Source: Dehalococcoidia bacterium (GTDB lineage Bacteria; Chloroflexota; Dehalococcoidia; E44-bin15). From it: a stretch of 64,000 nt of DNA. Location of the stretch: assembly GCA_035528575.1 (NCBI GenBank), contig DATKYK010000041.1, positions 1 through 64,000 of the forward strand. The letters run 5' to 3'. Below are positions 25,693-33,831 of this stretch, piece by piece (positions within the stretch are counted from its first letter, which is position 1; each line of letters starts with the position of its first letter). Below the pieces are notes generated by a model, which did no database searches, was not told where the DNA came from, and worked only from the letters and a program-made list of their open reading frames with translations. Position numbers and translations under genes: made by a program.

Positions 25693-27021
25693 ATGCCAAG
25701 CTGGCAGGAAGAATATCAGGGGAAGCTGACCTCAGCAGAAGAGGCAGCCGGGCTGGTTAAGTCGGGAGACCTTGTAGCCTTCACTGCCGGTCGTGAAGCC
25801 CACGCGGTGGGACTGGCGATCGCAGCCCGATTAGGGGATTTAACCGGTGTGAAGGTGCTGGCGCCCTCGCCCGGATATGACTTTGGCTGGTACGACCCCG
25901 GATGGGATGCGGCCTTCGAGATAACGATATCGTGGCCCACCGCTACCGCACAGGACATGCTCGACGAGCGCAGGTGCGACATCAACCTGCCGCTGATCAT
26001 CCCCTTCGGCGCCGATAACGTGCCACCCAACGTGTTGCTCACCGAGGTGTCGATGCCCGACGAGCGCGGCTTCTGCAGTTTCGGCGCGTCGCTGTGGACC
26101 AAGCGCCAGGAGATAGAGGCCGTGAGGCAGCAGGGCGGGACAGTTATAGCCGAGGTGAACGACAGGCTAATCCGCACCTACGGTGATAACTACGTGCACG
26201 TCTCAGAAATAGACTATTTCGTTGAGCACCTGTCGCGCAAAGGGCAGCCGGGCACCGGCAGCCTTGGCGGGCGTGTGGTGAAGGAGCCCGAGCCCTACCT
26301 GAAGGACATCGTCACCAACGTTGCTTCGCTTATCAAGGACGGCGATTGCCTGCAGATAGGCGTCGGTCGCACCACCGAGCCGCTGATAAGGATGGGGCTG
26401 CTCGACGGCAAGCAGGACATCGGCTTCCACTCCGAGGCCACCCCCCCCGGCGTTATCTCGCTGGTACGCGAAGGTGTTATTAACGGCAAGCGCAAGACGC
26501 TGCTCCCTGAGCGGGTAGTGGTGACATCCATCGGCGGCGGCTCCAGGGAGGACATGCAATGGATCAATAACAACCCGCTGTTCTACCTGGTGGACCTGCT
26601 GTGGCTGGAGGACATACGGGTTATCTCCCAGAACGACAACATGGTGGCCATCAACAACGCGCTGGCCATCGACCTGACCGGCCAGATCACTGCCGAGAGC
26701 CTGGGGCCGCGGCTCATATCGGTGGCCGGTGGTCAGATACCCTTCGCTTTCGGCGCGCTGCTCTCCAAGGGCGGACGTTCGATAACGGTATTGCCCTCCA
26801 CCGCTCGTGAAGGCACCGTATCCCGTATCATGCCGCACCTGCCGGAGGGCACAGCGATAACCCTGCAGCGCAACATCGCCGACCTGGTGGTGACCGAGTA
26901 CGGCGTGGCAAAACTGCGGAACAAGACAATAAGGCAGCGCTGCGAGGAGCTCATCTCAATTGCCCACCCCGACTTTCGCGCCGGGCTGAAAAGGGAGGCC
27001 CATAGGCTTTACTGGCCGTAA
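25693..27021 (+). CDS. Family I CoA-transferase
   Basis: A 442-residue paralogue of the 14801-16126 protein: same FTAGREAHAVGLAIAARLGDL start, PGYDFGWYDPGW, LIRTYGDNYVHVSEIDYFVEHLS, LQIGVGRTTEPLIRMG, catalytic-type HSEAT motif, and C-terminal VVTEYGVAKLRN...IAHPDFR. It ends the plus-strand CoA operon, nine bases after the crotonase stop. From about 26090 on, its codon usage shifts to GC-rich third positions compared with upstream genes, which may reflect recombination. Confidence 0.9.
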   Translation: MPSWQEEYQGKLTSAEEAAGLVKSGDLVAFTAGREAHAVGLAIAARLGDLTGVKVLAPSPGYDFGWYDPGWDAAFEITISWPTATAQDMLDERRCDINLPLIIPFGADNVPPNVLLTEVSMPDERGFCSFGASLWTKRQEIEAVRQQGGTVIAEVNDRLIRTYGDNYVHVSEIDYFVEHLSRKGQPGTGSLGGRVVKEPEPYLKDIVTNVASLIKDGDCLQIGVGRTTEPLIRMGLLDGKQDIGFHSEATPPGVISLVREGVINGKRKTLLPERVVVTSIGGGSREDMQWINNNPLFYLVDLLWLEDIRVISQNDNMVAINNALAIDLTGQITAESLGPRLISVAGGQIPFAFGALLSKGGRSITVLPSTAREGTVSRIMPHLPEGTAITLQRNIADLVVTEYGVAKLRNKTIRQRCEELISIAHPDFRAGLKREAHRLYWP

Positions 27022-27109
27022 TCACGTGTTATTCCCCCGTTAAGCTAGATAGTAGAACACATCCGCGCCTAAAACCATAGGCTCTATTATAACTAGGAGC
27101 CGTAAAGGG

Positions 27110-27216
27110 AAGTCCCCGAGGCCGACAGGTCGGCCGACGCTTCGGCCTATATCGGGAGCGGGGGTCTCCCCGACTTGTCGGGGCAGATAAACACTCCAGG
27201 GCAGGTGAGTGGGAAA
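27110..27216. repeat. Dispersed palindromic repeat
   Basis: Contains GAGGCCGACAGGTCGGCCGAC, CTTCGGCCTATATCGGG and TCCCCGACTTGTCGGGGCAG in succession. The same block order, partly rearranged, occurs at 59535-59668. It sits between the last CoA-transferase gene and the tRNA gene. Confidence 0.7.
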
Positions 27217-27269
27217 AGCTCAGTACGAGTTATTGACTCAGAAAATCACTATGTGCTATCCTTATCCAG

Positions 27270-27344
27270 GGCAGCGTAGCTCAGTGGTAGAGCAGGGGAC
27301 TCATAAGCCTCAGGTCACTGGTTCGAATCCAGTCGCTGTCACCA
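27270..27344 (+). tRNA. tRNA with CAT anticodon (Met or Ile2)
   Basis: The cloverleaf folds: acceptor GGCAGCG with CGCTGTC, D-arm GCTC...GAGC, anticodon loop CTCATAA with CAT at 27302-27304, T-arm ACTGG-TTCGAAT-CCAGT, discriminator A and an encoded CCA. The first acceptor pair is G-C, so it is not an initiator. Elongator Met and lysidine-modified Ile cannot be separated by eye. Confidence 0.92.
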
Positions 27345-27774
27345 ATACATTTTATAATACCTCACAGAGACCAGGGGATTCCTGTCAAACAAGCTTTTAA
27401 CGGCTTCCTATTACCCTGCAAGGTTGAAGGCAAATTATTAGAAATGATGTAGCAATGTACTCTCTTTCTCTGTTTTGGGGATAGCTCGAGGTCTTATAAG
27501 CCGCTATGGGAGTAAAAGTTAAAGTCTTAAAAGGCTACCCTTACTACCCGGGAGACACAGCATCAGGATATGGGGTTCACAATATACCCAGAGTATTTCC
27601 GTTTGAATTAGCTTTAACGAAGTGATTGGTATATAAAAAAGTGGGGTCACCCATTATCGGGTAGCCCGTAACTCCTGAGTAAATGCCCACCTGACTATAT
27701 ACCCCATTTCTGATCAATCCAAGTCTAATACTCTACTTGGATTGATTTTCGGCGGTCAGGTTGGATATAGGCTT
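27345..27774. repeat. Intergenic region with repeat block
   Basis: No gene is seen. Positions about 27631-27733 match 33657-33757 closely, covering a family hairpin and a CCCATTTCTGATCAATCC segment. Positions 27480-27510 share the AGCTCGAGGTCTTATAAGCCGC motif with 35311-35340. Confidence 0.6.
27635..27667 (-). terminator. Family hairpin terminator (copy 7)
   Basis: On the minus strand: GGGCTACCC, GATAAT, GGGTGACCCC, then ACTTTTTTAT. It lies about 108 bases past the end of the epimerase gene at 27775 and is oriented to end it. Confidence 0.7.
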
Positions 27775-28680
27775 CTAACGTAGCAAATCTTGTAACGCTA
27801 GATCAATACCAGGAAATCGAAAGGTGAAATCCATTTGTAATAGACGTTGCGGGACAGCTCTCTGGCTATAAAGCAATGCCGTCGCCATCTCTCCGAGGAA
27901 CATACTCAGCAATGAAGAAGGAATGGGTATCGGTACTGGTCTGCCCAACTCCTTTCCCAAACGCTCGCAGAACATTGCATTGGTGACCGGATTTGGGGCA
28001 GATAGGTTGAATGATCCGTAGGCAGCCTCGTTTTCAATCAGAAAGCTAATTGCACCCACTTCATCAGCTATGTGAATCCACGGAAACCACTGAAGTCCAC
28101 TTCCGAAACGCCTCGCATAGAAGTAACGAGGCAGTATCATGCGCCCTAGTGCGCCACCTGCCGAGCTAAGCACGACTCCAGTGCGGATAGCTAACCATCT
28201 CACTCCTAAATTCTGCAAACGGGATGTAGAGTGTTCCCACTCAATAGCGAATTGTGCCAAGAAATCATGTCCCGGCGGTGTTTCCTCTGTTACCTCTTCA
28301 TCTCCACAATCACCATAGATGCCTATTCCTGAGGCTTGGACGACCACTCCGGGCTTATTAGGAACGGTTTCAATTGCTCGGACAACAGCCTGACCAGCAT
28401 TCAGGCGGCTTTCGCGTATGCGGCGCTTGCGCTCAGGCGTCCAGCGACCAGCGGCAATGTTCTCACCAGATAGATTTACTATAGCTCCAGCTCCATCAAC
28501 TAGAGAAGCCCAGCCATCGGCAGTATGAGCGTCCCAACGCTCGATTCGCACTTCATCAGGCAGGCCAATAGCTTTTTTAGGGTCACGGCTAAGCAGGGTA
28601 ACATCATGACCCCTGCCGACTAACTCCATAGCCAGGGCCTTCCCAATAAGCCCGGTACCTCCTGTAATCAGTACACGCAT
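27775..28680 (-). CDS. TIGR01777 family NAD-dependent epimerase-like protein
   Basis: A 301-residue extended-SDR protein: MRVLITGGTGLIGKALAMEL nucleotide-binding start, IVNLSGENIAAGRWTPERKRRIRESR (a family signature), ASGIGIYGDCGDEEVTEE and WFPWIHIADEVGAI. A DUF1731-like C-terminal end (RLLQMDFTFRFPGIDLALQDLL) completes it. The family (E. coli YfcH/SulA-like) is widespread and its substrate is unknown. The gene stands alone, 22 bases upstream of the lipoprotein gene end region. Confidence 0.9.
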   Translation of the reverse strand: MRVLITGGTGLIGKALAMELVGRGHDVTLLSRDPKKAIGLPDEVRIERWDAHTADGWASLVDGAGAIVNLSGENIAAGRWTPERKRRIRESRLNAGQAVVRAIETVPNKPGVVVQASGIGIYGDCGDEEVTEETPPGHDFLAQFAIEWEHSTSRLQNLGVRWLAIRTGVVLSSAGGALGRMILPRYFYARRFGSGLQWFPWIHIADEVGAISFLIENEAAYGSFNLSAPNPVTNAMFCERLGKELGRPVPIPIPSSLLSMFLGEMATALLYSQRAVPQRLLQMDFTFRFPGIDLALQDLLR

Positions 28681-28702
28681 AACGTCGATAGTCGGAAGGC
28701 GC

Positions 28703-29782
28703 TTATGGTATTAATTCTAGTAAAAAGATCGGGTGGCCGTTATCAGCGATCGAATAGAACGCTATCTTTGTCCCATCGGCACTGATCGATGGCATGCTAT
28801 CGCTCACCGTATTAGATGTAAGCTGGGTTAGGCCGCTGCCATCGGAGTTTATTATGAATATTTCAGGGTCATCGTCGTCCACCAATGACAGGAACACTAT
28901 CTTTGTCCCATCGGCACTGATCGATGGAAAGACAGCCTGACCTCCCGAAAACGTAAGCTGGGTTAGACCGCTGCCATCGGAGTTTACTATGAATATTTCA
29001 GAGTCCTCTATGGATATTTCATAGTCCACGAACTCTATTGACATGAACGCTATCTTCATCCCATCAGCACTGATCGATGGCGTCCAACCTTCTACCGGAT
29101 TGGATGTAAGCTGGGTTAGGCCGCTGCCATCGGAGTTTACTATGAATATTTCAGAGTCATCGTCGTCCACGAATGATGTGAACGCTATCTTTGTCCCATC
29201 GGCACTGATCGAGGGCAAATCATCATCTATCGTATTGGACGTAAGCTGGGTTAGGCCGCTGCCATCGGAGTTTACAATGAAGATCTCCCCGTCGCCATCT
29301 ACATATGAAACGAATGCTATCTTTATGCCATCGTCACTGAGCGATGGCATGCCATCGCTCACCGTATTAGATGTAAGCTGGGTTAGACCACTGCCATCGG
29401 AGTTTACTATGAATATTTCAAAGCGATGGTTATCCACCAATGACATGAACGCTATCTTTGTTCCATCAGCATTGATCGATGGATACCAATCCTCCACCGT
29501 ATTGGATGTAAGCTGAGTTAGGCCGCCGCCATCGGAGTTTACTATGAATATTTCAGAGTCATCGTCTTTCACCCATGACATGAACGCTATCTTTGTCCCA
29601 TCGGCACTGATCGAGGGCCATTCATCCTGACCTCCCGAAAACGTAAGCTGGGTGAGAGTCCATTCATACGTTGTAGGTGTTGACGTAGGTGTAGGTGATG
29701 GTTCTCCACCTCCCCCACATGCAATTCCTGACGTCAGCATGATGCCCAGGAGCAGTATTAAAGCAATTCTTGTTATTTTCAA
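28703..29782 (-). CDS. TolB-like beta-propeller lipoprotein
   Basis: A 359-residue lipoprotein. A TTG start at 29782 is preferred: GGAGAG lies five bases upstream and it opens straight into a lipoprotein signal ending in the lipobox SGIAC (Cys near residue 22). A Thr-Pro linker follows. Then come about seven repeats of roughly 43 residues of the form PSISADGTKIAFMS...EIFIVNSDGSGLTQLT, the PD40/TolB-N propeller blade. The repeats are nearly identical in DNA. The protein would sit on the outer face of the membrane; its ligand is unknown. Confidence 0.88.
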   Translation of the reverse strand: MKITRIALILLLGIMLTSGIACGGGGEPSPTPTSTPTTYEWTLTQLTFSGGQDEWPSISADGTKIAFMSWVKDDDSEIFIVNSDGGGLTQLTSNTVEDWYPSINADGTKIAFMSLVDNHRFEIFIVNSDGSGLTQLTSNTVSDGMPSLSDDGIKIAFVSYVDGDGEIFIVNSDGSGLTQLTSNTIDDDLPSISADGTKIAFTSFVDDDDSEIFIVNSDGSGLTQLTSNPVEGWTPSISADGMKIAFMSIEFVDYEISIEDSEIFIVNSDGSGLTQLTFSGGQAVFPSISADGTKIVFLSLVDDDDPEIFIINSDGSGLTQLTSNTVSDSMPSISADGTKIAFYSIADNGHPIFLLELIP

Positions 29783-29854
29783 TGCATCTCTCCGTTCATT
29801 ATATGAGCTGAGCATACGCCGGGGAGTTTCGCCTGTCAATGCTATGTGCCCAAA

Positions 29855-29884
29855 AGAGGGGCCACACATTATCGGGCGCCTCCC
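29855..29884 (-). terminator. Family hairpin terminator (copy 8)
   Basis: On the minus strand: GGGAGGCGCCC, GATAAT, GTGTGGCCCC, then TCTTTT. It lies about 60 bases past the end of the lipoprotein gene at 29945. Confidence 0.65.
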
Positions 29885-29944
29885 AATAATCAGCCTGGCT
29901 GGTTCTGTTCGGTTGACGTTGGTGAATATGAGAGGCGAGTTTCA

Positions 29945-30442
29945 TTATAGCCAGTCAGTCTTTGAGGAGCCAGCAAATTGTGGTCCAAGTACAGTCTCCA
30001 ACACGTCTCTTACAGCCTGATTATCACCAACATACAACACAATCAAATTGCTCGCTTTATAGAAGTGCGGTCGTGCTATCCAACTAATGAAACAAATTTG
30101 CCCATTGTTGTTGATTGGAGAACCAGTAGGTGAGATAAGTGCAGCTTCAGTATCAGCCGCAGCAGCATCCTCGTACTCGAAGACCTGAACATAGCTACCA
30201 TTCACAGTTATGGCCTTGCCATCGACAGAAATGCAGGGCTGTTGTATCACTCCTCCAGTGTCAACAACAGTTGCTCCAGCTTCGCGAAGGTTGTCTATGA
30301 GGCTTATGTAGGCTGTAACTGTGGGTGTAGTTGTAGTTGTAGGTGTTGGAGTGGATGTCGATACCTCACCTCCATCGCAGGCAAGTCCTAAGACCAGCAA
30401 TACTCCCAAGAGCAATACCACAGCTATTCTTGCCTGTTTCAT
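29945..30442 (-). CDS. Small secreted lipoprotein of unknown function
   Basis: A 165-residue protein with lipoprotein signal MKQARIAVVLLLGVLLVLGLAC (Cys near residue 22), a Thr-Pro linker and a compact domain of about 115 residues (NLREAGATVVDTGG...VQVFEYEDAAAADTEAALIS). The domain is not recognised. The first sixteen residues are shared with the LRR proteins at 30565 and 31926, so all three carry copies of one signal-peptide block. Confidence 0.72.
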   Translation of the reverse strand: MKQARIAVVLLLGVLLVLGLACDGGEVSTSTPTPTTTTTPTVTAYISLIDNLREAGATVVDTGGVIQQPCISVDGKAITVNGSYVQVFEYEDAAAADTEAALISPTGSPINNNGQICFISWIARPHFYKASNLIVLYVGDNQAVRDVLETVLGPQFAGSSKTDWL

Positions 30443-30514
30443 TGCCTACCTCTTACACTTGTGGTAGCGATGATACTCCTGGGGTACTAGGTTGTCAATG
30501 CTGTGGGCAATAAC

Positions 30515-30543
30515 AGAGAGGCCACCCATTCTCGGGTAGCCGC
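30515..30543 (-). terminator. Family hairpin terminator (copy 9)
   Basis: On the minus strand: GGCTACCC, GAGAAT, GGGTGGCC and TCTCTGTTATT, about 22 bases past the end of the LRR gene at 30565. Confidence 0.7.
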
Positions 30544-30564
30544 CAGGTTTCTGATATCATTTGT

Positions 30565-31803
30565 TTAGGTAATAATGGGTCCCCCAGGGAATGCTGTAAT
30601 CGTCCCGACAAGGTATTGTGCCACCAGTTGCAGGTCTGCTGAGTCAAGTGTGCCGCTATCATTTACGTCAGCGGCGAGGAAATCATTGCCAGTTAGCGTT
30701 ATTGTTCCCACTATATGCTGGGCTATTAGCTGAAAGTCTGCCGAGTCAATAATGCCATCACAATTAATATCACCTTCTAGCCTTCGTATATCACAATCAA
30801 CCGTTACGCCTCTTGCTTCGAGTTGAGGGATGTAGGTACAAACTGAGGTGCAAGATAGTGGGTTGTCGTTTAAACCTACATAATCCCCTGACGAAATCCC
30901 TGGATTATCGACAAGAGGCGATATGTCACTTATCTGGTTATTTTGAAGCCAGAGAAAACCCAGGCTGATGAGTGAAGATAGCGATGATATGTCACTTACC
31001 TGGTTATCCCAAAGCTCCAGCCCTCTCAGGCTGGTGAGTGAAGAGAGGGTTGAGAGGTCGCTTATCAGGTTATCCCCAATACCCAGCCATATCAGGCTGG
31101 TGAGCAAAGAGAGGGGTGATATGTCGCTTATCTGGTTACTCCAAAGACACAAGTCTGTCAGGCTAGTGAGGCTTGATAGCACAGAGATGTCGCTTATCTG
31201 GTTTAAAGTGAGACGTAGGTTTGTCAGGTTGGTGAGTGATGAGAGCGGTGATATGTCGCTTATCTGGTTTTCCTCAAGGCCCAGCACTATCAGGCTGGTG
31301 AGGCCTGAGAGCGGTGATATGTCGCTTATCTGGTTACTCCAAAGAGTCAGCCCTATCAGGCTGGTGAGTGAAGAGAGGGGTGAGAGGTCGCTTACCTGGT
31401 TACTCCCAAGCTCCAGCCCTATCAGGCTGGTGAGTGAAGAGAGGGGTGAGAGGTCGCTTATCTGGTTATCGTCGAGAGAAAGCCCTTTCAAGCTGGTAAG
31501 TGAAGAGAGGGGTGATATATCGCTTATCTGGTTCCTAGGAAGCCACAGCCATATCAGGTCAGAGCAATACTCCAATCCCGTAAGGTCGGTTATGTCTCTA
31601 TGCCGAGCATTAAGATAAGTAAGCCCTACCAAATCAGACTCGTAGATATTGCCAGTGGGCTTTGCTATGGCCTCCCTTATCGCCACCTCAAGATTGGGGT
31701 CAGGGAAATTGACCACATCATGAGCTATAGCCATTGGGGCAGGAAGTAGAAATATCAGCAATACTCCCAAGATTAATATACAAACAATCCTTGCCTGTTT
31801 CAC
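30565..31803 (-). CDS. Secreted leucine-rich-repeat protein with C-terminal dockerin-like domain
   Basis: A 412-residue exported protein. A signal peptide (MKQARIVCILILGVLLIF) is followed by a cap (VNFPDPNLEVAIREAI). Then come about eleven 22-residue LRRs with consensus LSSLTSLxxLxLxxNQISDISP, the SDS22/internalin-like type. The C-terminus has two Ca-binding dockerin-type repeats: DINCDGIIDSADFQLIAQHIVG and DVNDSGTLDSADLQLVAQYLVG. Dockerins bind cohesins on scaffolds, but no cohesin gene is in the window. The LRRs presumably bind a protein or glycan ligand. It is paralogous to 31926-33236. Confidence 0.88.
   Translation of the reverse strand: MKQARIVCILILGVLLIFLLPAPMAIAHDVVNFPDPNLEVAIREAIAKPTGNIYESDLVGLTYLNARHRDITDLTGLEYCSDLIWLWLPRNQISDISPLSSLTSLKGLSLDDNQISDLSPLSSLTSLIGLELGSNQVSDLSPLSSLTSLIGLTLWSNQISDISPLSGLTSLIVLGLEENQISDISPLSSLTNLTNLRLTLNQISDISVLSSLTSLTDLCLWSNQISDISPLSLLTSLIWLGIGDNLISDLSTLSSLTSLRGLELWDNQVSDISSLSSLISLGFLWLQNNQISDISPLVDNPGISSGDYVGLNDNPLSCTSVCTYIPQLEARGVTVDCDIRRLEGDINCDGIIDSADFQLIAQHIVGTITLTGNDFLAADVNDSGTLDSADLQLVAQYLVGTITAFPGGPIIT
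30930..31560 (-). repeat. 66-bp tandem repeats (LRR-coding)
   Basis: Repeats of 66 bp encode 22-residue LRR units with strongly conserved DNA around the NQISDIS codons. The same periodicity occurs at 32280-32990 (minus) and 37560-38290 (plus). Confidence 0.8.
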
Positions 31804-31874
31804 TGCCTACCTCGTGCACTTGTGGTAGCGATGATACTCCTGGGGTGAAAGGCTGTCAATACTGTGGATAATAA

Positions 31875-31904
31875 CAGAGAGAACACCCATTATCGGGTAG
31901 CCGC
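31875..31904 (-). terminator. Family hairpin terminator (copy 10)
   Basis: On the minus strand: GGCTACCC, GATAAT, GGGTGTTC, then TCTCTGTTATT, 22 bases past the LRR gene at 31926. The 115-bp intergenic block 31804-31925 repeats that at 30443-30564. Confidence 0.65.
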
Positions 31905-31925
31905 CAGGTTTCTGATATCACTTGT

Positions 31926-33236
31926 TCAAGGTTTCAACATTCCCCCAGGAAATGCTGGAATCGTGCCAACAAGGTATTGTGCCATCAACTGCAGGTCTAC
32001 TGCGTCAATTGTGCCGCTGTCGTTGACGTCAGCTGCAAGGAAATCATCGCCAGTTAGCGTTATTGTTCCCACTATATGCTGTGCTATTAGCTGAAGGTCT
32101 GCCGAATCAATCCTACCATCGCAATTAACATCACCTTCCAATCTCTGCAAGTGCCAGTCATGATAAACTATTACACCTCTTACTTTGAGTTGTGGAATAT
32201 AGGTATAAAATGAGGTACAAGATAGTGGATTGTCACTTAAATTTACTTTATCCCCTGAACCGATTCCAGGATTGTCGACCAGAGGCTCTATGTCGCTTAT
32301 CTGGTTGTGCCCGAGATTGAGGTATGTCAGGTTGGTGAGGCTTGATAGCGTAGAGATGTCGCTTATCTGGTTCTCCGAAAGAACCAGCTCTGGCAGGCTG
32401 GTGAGGGTTGATAGCGGTGATATGTCGCTTATCTGGTTGTGATCTAGGTAGAGGTGCGTCAGGCTGGTTAGTGATGAGAGGGGTGATATGTCGCTTATCT
32501 GGTTACCCCCAAGGCCCAGCGATGTTAGGCTGGTGAGTGATGAAAGGGGTGAGATGTCGCTTATCTGGTTAAAAGGTAGAGACAATGTTGTCAGACTAAT
32601 GAGTGAAGAGAGGGGTGATATATCACTTATCTGGTTAGACAAAAGCCACAGTGTTGTCAGACTAATGAGTGAAGAGAGGGGTGATATGTCGCTTATCTGG
32701 TTCAAAGCAAGGTCCAGCTCTATCAGGCTGGTTAGTGAAGAGAGCGGTGATATGTCGCTTATCTGGTTACAAAAAAGATCCAGGTATGTCACGCTGGTGA
32801 GTGATGAGAGGGGTGATATATCGCTTAACTGGTTATCGTGAAGATCCAGCCGTGTCAGGCTGGTGAGTGATGAGAGGGGTGATATGTCGCTTATATAGTT
32901 CCACCAAAGATACAGCTCTGTCAGGCTGGTTAGTGAAGAGAGCGGTGATATGTCGCTTATCTGGTTATCCCAAAGCTCCAGCACTATCAGGCTGGTGCAG
33001 TGCTCCAATCCAGTAAGGTCGGTTATGTATCTTTCGGAAGCATTAAGATTTGTGAGCCCTACCAAGTCAGACTCGTAGATATTGCCAGTGGGCTTTGCTA
33101 TGGCCTCCCTTATCGCCGCCTCAAGATTGGGGTCGGGGAAATTGACCACATGATGAGCTGTAGCCATTGGGGCAGGAAGCAGAAATATCAGCAATACTCC
33201 CAAGAGTAATACCACTGCTATTCTTGCCTGTTTCAC
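31926..33236 (-). CDS. Secreted leucine-rich-repeat protein with C-terminal dockerin-like domain
   Basis: A 436-residue paralogue of the 30565 protein, with one or two more LRR units (about twelve to thirteen). It shares the signal block (MKQARIAVVLLLGVLL), the VNFPDPNLEAAIREAI cap, NQISDISPLSSLTSL repeats, and two dockerin-type loops (DVNCDGRIDSADLQLIAQ and DVNDSGTIDAVDLQLMAQ). The genes and their intergenic sequences are tandem duplicates differing in repeat number, which suggests ligand diversification through repeat expansion. Confidence 0.88.
   Translation of the reverse strand: MKQARIAVVLLLGVLLIFLLPAPMATAHHVVNFPDPNLEAAIREAIAKPTGNIYESDLVGLTNLNASERYITDLTGLEHCTSLIVLELWDNQISDISPLSSLTSLTELYLWWNYISDISPLSSLTSLTRLDLHDNQLSDISPLSSLTSVTYLDLFCNQISDISPLSSLTSLIELDLALNQISDISPLSSLISLTTLWLLSNQISDISPLSSLISLTTLSLPFNQISDISPLSSLTSLTSLGLGGNQISDISPLSSLTSLTHLYLDHNQISDISPLSTLTSLPELVLSENQISDISTLSSLTNLTYLNLGHNQISDIEPLVDNPGIGSGDKVNLSDNPLSCTSFYTYIPQLKVRGVIVYHDWHLQRLEGDVNCDGRIDSADLQLIAQHIVGTITLTGDDFLAADVNDSGTIDAVDLQLMAQYLVGTIPAFPGGMLKP
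32280..32990 (-). repeat. 66-bp tandem repeats (LRR-coding)
   Basis: About eleven units, each with CTTATCTGGTT on the plus strand, encode 22-residue LRRs. They are spaced by expressed sequence and not by unique spacers, so this is not a CRISPR array. Confidence 0.8.
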
Positions 33237-33242
33237 TGCCTA

Positions 33243-33652
33243 CCTCTTGCCCTCTGGAGAGACACTCATATCAAGGGTAACACAAGATGCGCCATTTGTC
33301 TGTCGGGAAAACCTGTATTTTTGTGTAGGGAAATCTGGGTAATTTTTTGGGTTTTTTGTAGGGAGGGTCTGACACAGGTCAATACCCGAGTGCGGGCTGG
33401 CAGGCTCAAGGATGCGGGTTGGCTGGGTGTTGGAGAGTGAGGGCAACAATCGCCATGTGGATGTCGGTTATGCAATCCCGTGGGGAGCTCCCAAATTGTG
33501 GCGATCATTTATAGGAGGGCCCATCTTCGGCGCTGAAGCTTACCAAGCAATGCACATTAAGCCATATTGTGCAACAATAAGTCTGTATATGTCTGTCACA
33601 AAGTGCCTAGTATGCTTTTTATAGATAAGGCGGTATTGAGGTAGGTTTCATG
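33243..33652 (-). repeat. Dispersed composite repeat, inverted copy (R5 plus extension)
   Basis: On the minus strand, 33652-33564 matches the R element (CCGCCTTATCTATAAAAAGC core). Positions 33440-33243 match the extension found at 2000-2195 (GGTATTGACCTGTGTC, ACAGACAAATGGCGCATC). Between them are extra sequences with a second CATCCACATGGCGATTGTTGC motif. This supports one element family with internal duplications. No gene is supported between 33237 and 33831. Confidence 0.7.
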
Positions 33653-33656
33653 GGGC

Positions 33657-33692
33657 ATAAAAAAGTGGGGTCACTCATTATCGGGTAGCCCA
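33657..33692 (-). terminator. Family hairpin terminator (copy 11)
   Basis: On the minus strand: GGGCTACCC, GATAAT, GAGTGACCCC, then ACTTTTTTAT. It is nearly identical to copy 7 including flanks and lies about 140 bases past the membrane protein gene at 33832. Confidence 0.68.
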
Positions 33693-33831
33693 TAACTCCT
33701 GAGTGAATGCCCACCTGACTATATACCCCATTTCTGATCAATCCAAGTCTAATATTCTCTGAAATTGACCCACCGCCCAGCCTACTTAGGTGGATTTGGA
33801 GGGAAAAGGCATAAGGCCTATAATCAGGAAT

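Noticed and set aside
27209-27400. 63-codon open frame over the tRNA
   Set aside because: Its centre is the translated tRNA gene (a GSNPVAVT-type artefact).
30968-31618. Plus-strand 216-codon open frame over the LRR gene
   Set aside because: It is a shadow of the repeat: the minus-strand frame has a signal peptide, LRR consensus and dockerin loops.
30930-32990. Regular short repeats resembling a CRISPR array
   Set aside because: The 66-bp period encodes LRR units in frame, there are no unique spacers, and no cas gene is in the window.
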